From the NCBI RefSeq assembly GCF_000611645.1, contig NW_014013030.1:4887-14969 (forward strand): DNA of 10,083 bases, in the 5' to 3' direction. Origin of the DNA: Monoraphidium neglectum (taxonomy: Eukaryota > Chlorophyta > Chlorophyceae > Sphaeropleales > Selenastraceae). Numbering within the stretch: the stretch's first letter is position 1; each line of letters opens with the position of its first letter. Under the pieces are notes generated by a model. The model made no database searches and was not told where the DNA came from. It saw only the letters and a list, made by a program, of their open reading frames with translations. Made by a program: the position numbers and the translations under genes. Positions 9,857 through 10,083 of this stretch are shown piece by piece.

Positions 9857-10083
9857 ATGCATTCCTGCCTCCCCAAATTCCCGGCCTGGGTCATTGTAAT
9901 GCAGATGCTAGGAGTCCGTCCGCAGGCCGTATCAGCTAATATGAGCATCGCAATGCGGACAGGAACTGCGGGCGGCCGGTGCCGCCCTGAGAAGCTGGGC
10001 GGCCCCGCAGCCGCGCGCCACGCTCAATACCCAACCCCACGCCGCCGGCACAGAGCCGCGCCCGCCCGCCGAGTTCGGCGGGG
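9857..10083 (+). CDS. Possible 5' end of a gene running off the right edge
   Basis: From the ATG at 9857 the plus strand is open to the window end (75 codons and 2 bases), with further in-frame ATGs at 9899, 9905 and 9941. The last in-frame stop upstream is the TAG at 9752-9754. The part after 9941 (MSIAMRTGTAGGRCRPEKLG onward) is rich in Arg, Ala and Pro with few acids, as in algal plastid or mitochondrial transit peptides. There is no family motif, and GC-rich DNA often leaves such frames open, so the call is weak. The actual start cannot be decided. Confidence 0.25.
   Translation, partial: MHSCLPKFPAWVIVMQMLGVRPQAVSANMSIAMRTGTAGGRCRPEKLGGPAAARHAQYPTPRRRHRAAPARRVRR

Overview
The window looks like nuclear DNA of a GC-rich green alga (Chlorophyta). 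The genes are broken by many short GT-AG introns of about 140-540 bases. Their donors are mostly GTGCGY or GTGAGY, exons favour G or C in third positions, CA/GT microsatellites sit inside introns, and the algal poly(A) signal TGTAA lies downstream of stop codons. No bacterial operon structure, CRISPR array, rRNA or insertion sequence is visible. The species cannot be named from this sequence.

Layout. Positions 1-887 hold no gene I can support. A six-exon plus-strand gene at 888-3397 encodes a 259-residue, probably plastid-targeted uracil phosphoribosyltransferase (pyrimidine salvage). Converging on it, a four-exon minus-strand gene at 3961-4992 encodes a 112-residue h-type-like thioredoxin with a WCGPC active site. 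The 563 bases between the two stops carry a poly(A) signal for the thioredoxin gene and a perfect 11-bp-arm hairpin. Positions 4993-6050 hold the thioredoxin upstream region and nothing else recognisable. A six-exon minus-strand gene at 6198-8306 encodes a 321-residue protein with a transit-peptide-like start, a soluble middle and hydrophobic C-terminal segments. I do not recognise its family, and it is the best candidate here for an undescribed component. It has a TATA box 88 bases upstream of its ATG and TGTAA 140 bases downstream of its stop. From 8307 to the right edge only weak candidates are seen: a possible terminal exon of another minus-strand gene (8676-8820) and a plus-strand frame open from 9857 to the end.

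The reconstructed genes are supported by phase-consistent joins that restore continuous proteins, including two introns that split codons in the third gene (WHF-K and FF-W-AN) and one in the first (T-G-LRVY). The uracil phosphoribosyltransferase and thioredoxin are housekeeping proteins with no evident functional link to each other or to the third gene; the arrangement looks like ordinary algal gene packing. The most unusual non-coding structure is a pair of long, perfectly alternating purine-pyrimidine tracts in introns of two genes, both with CA on the sense strand.
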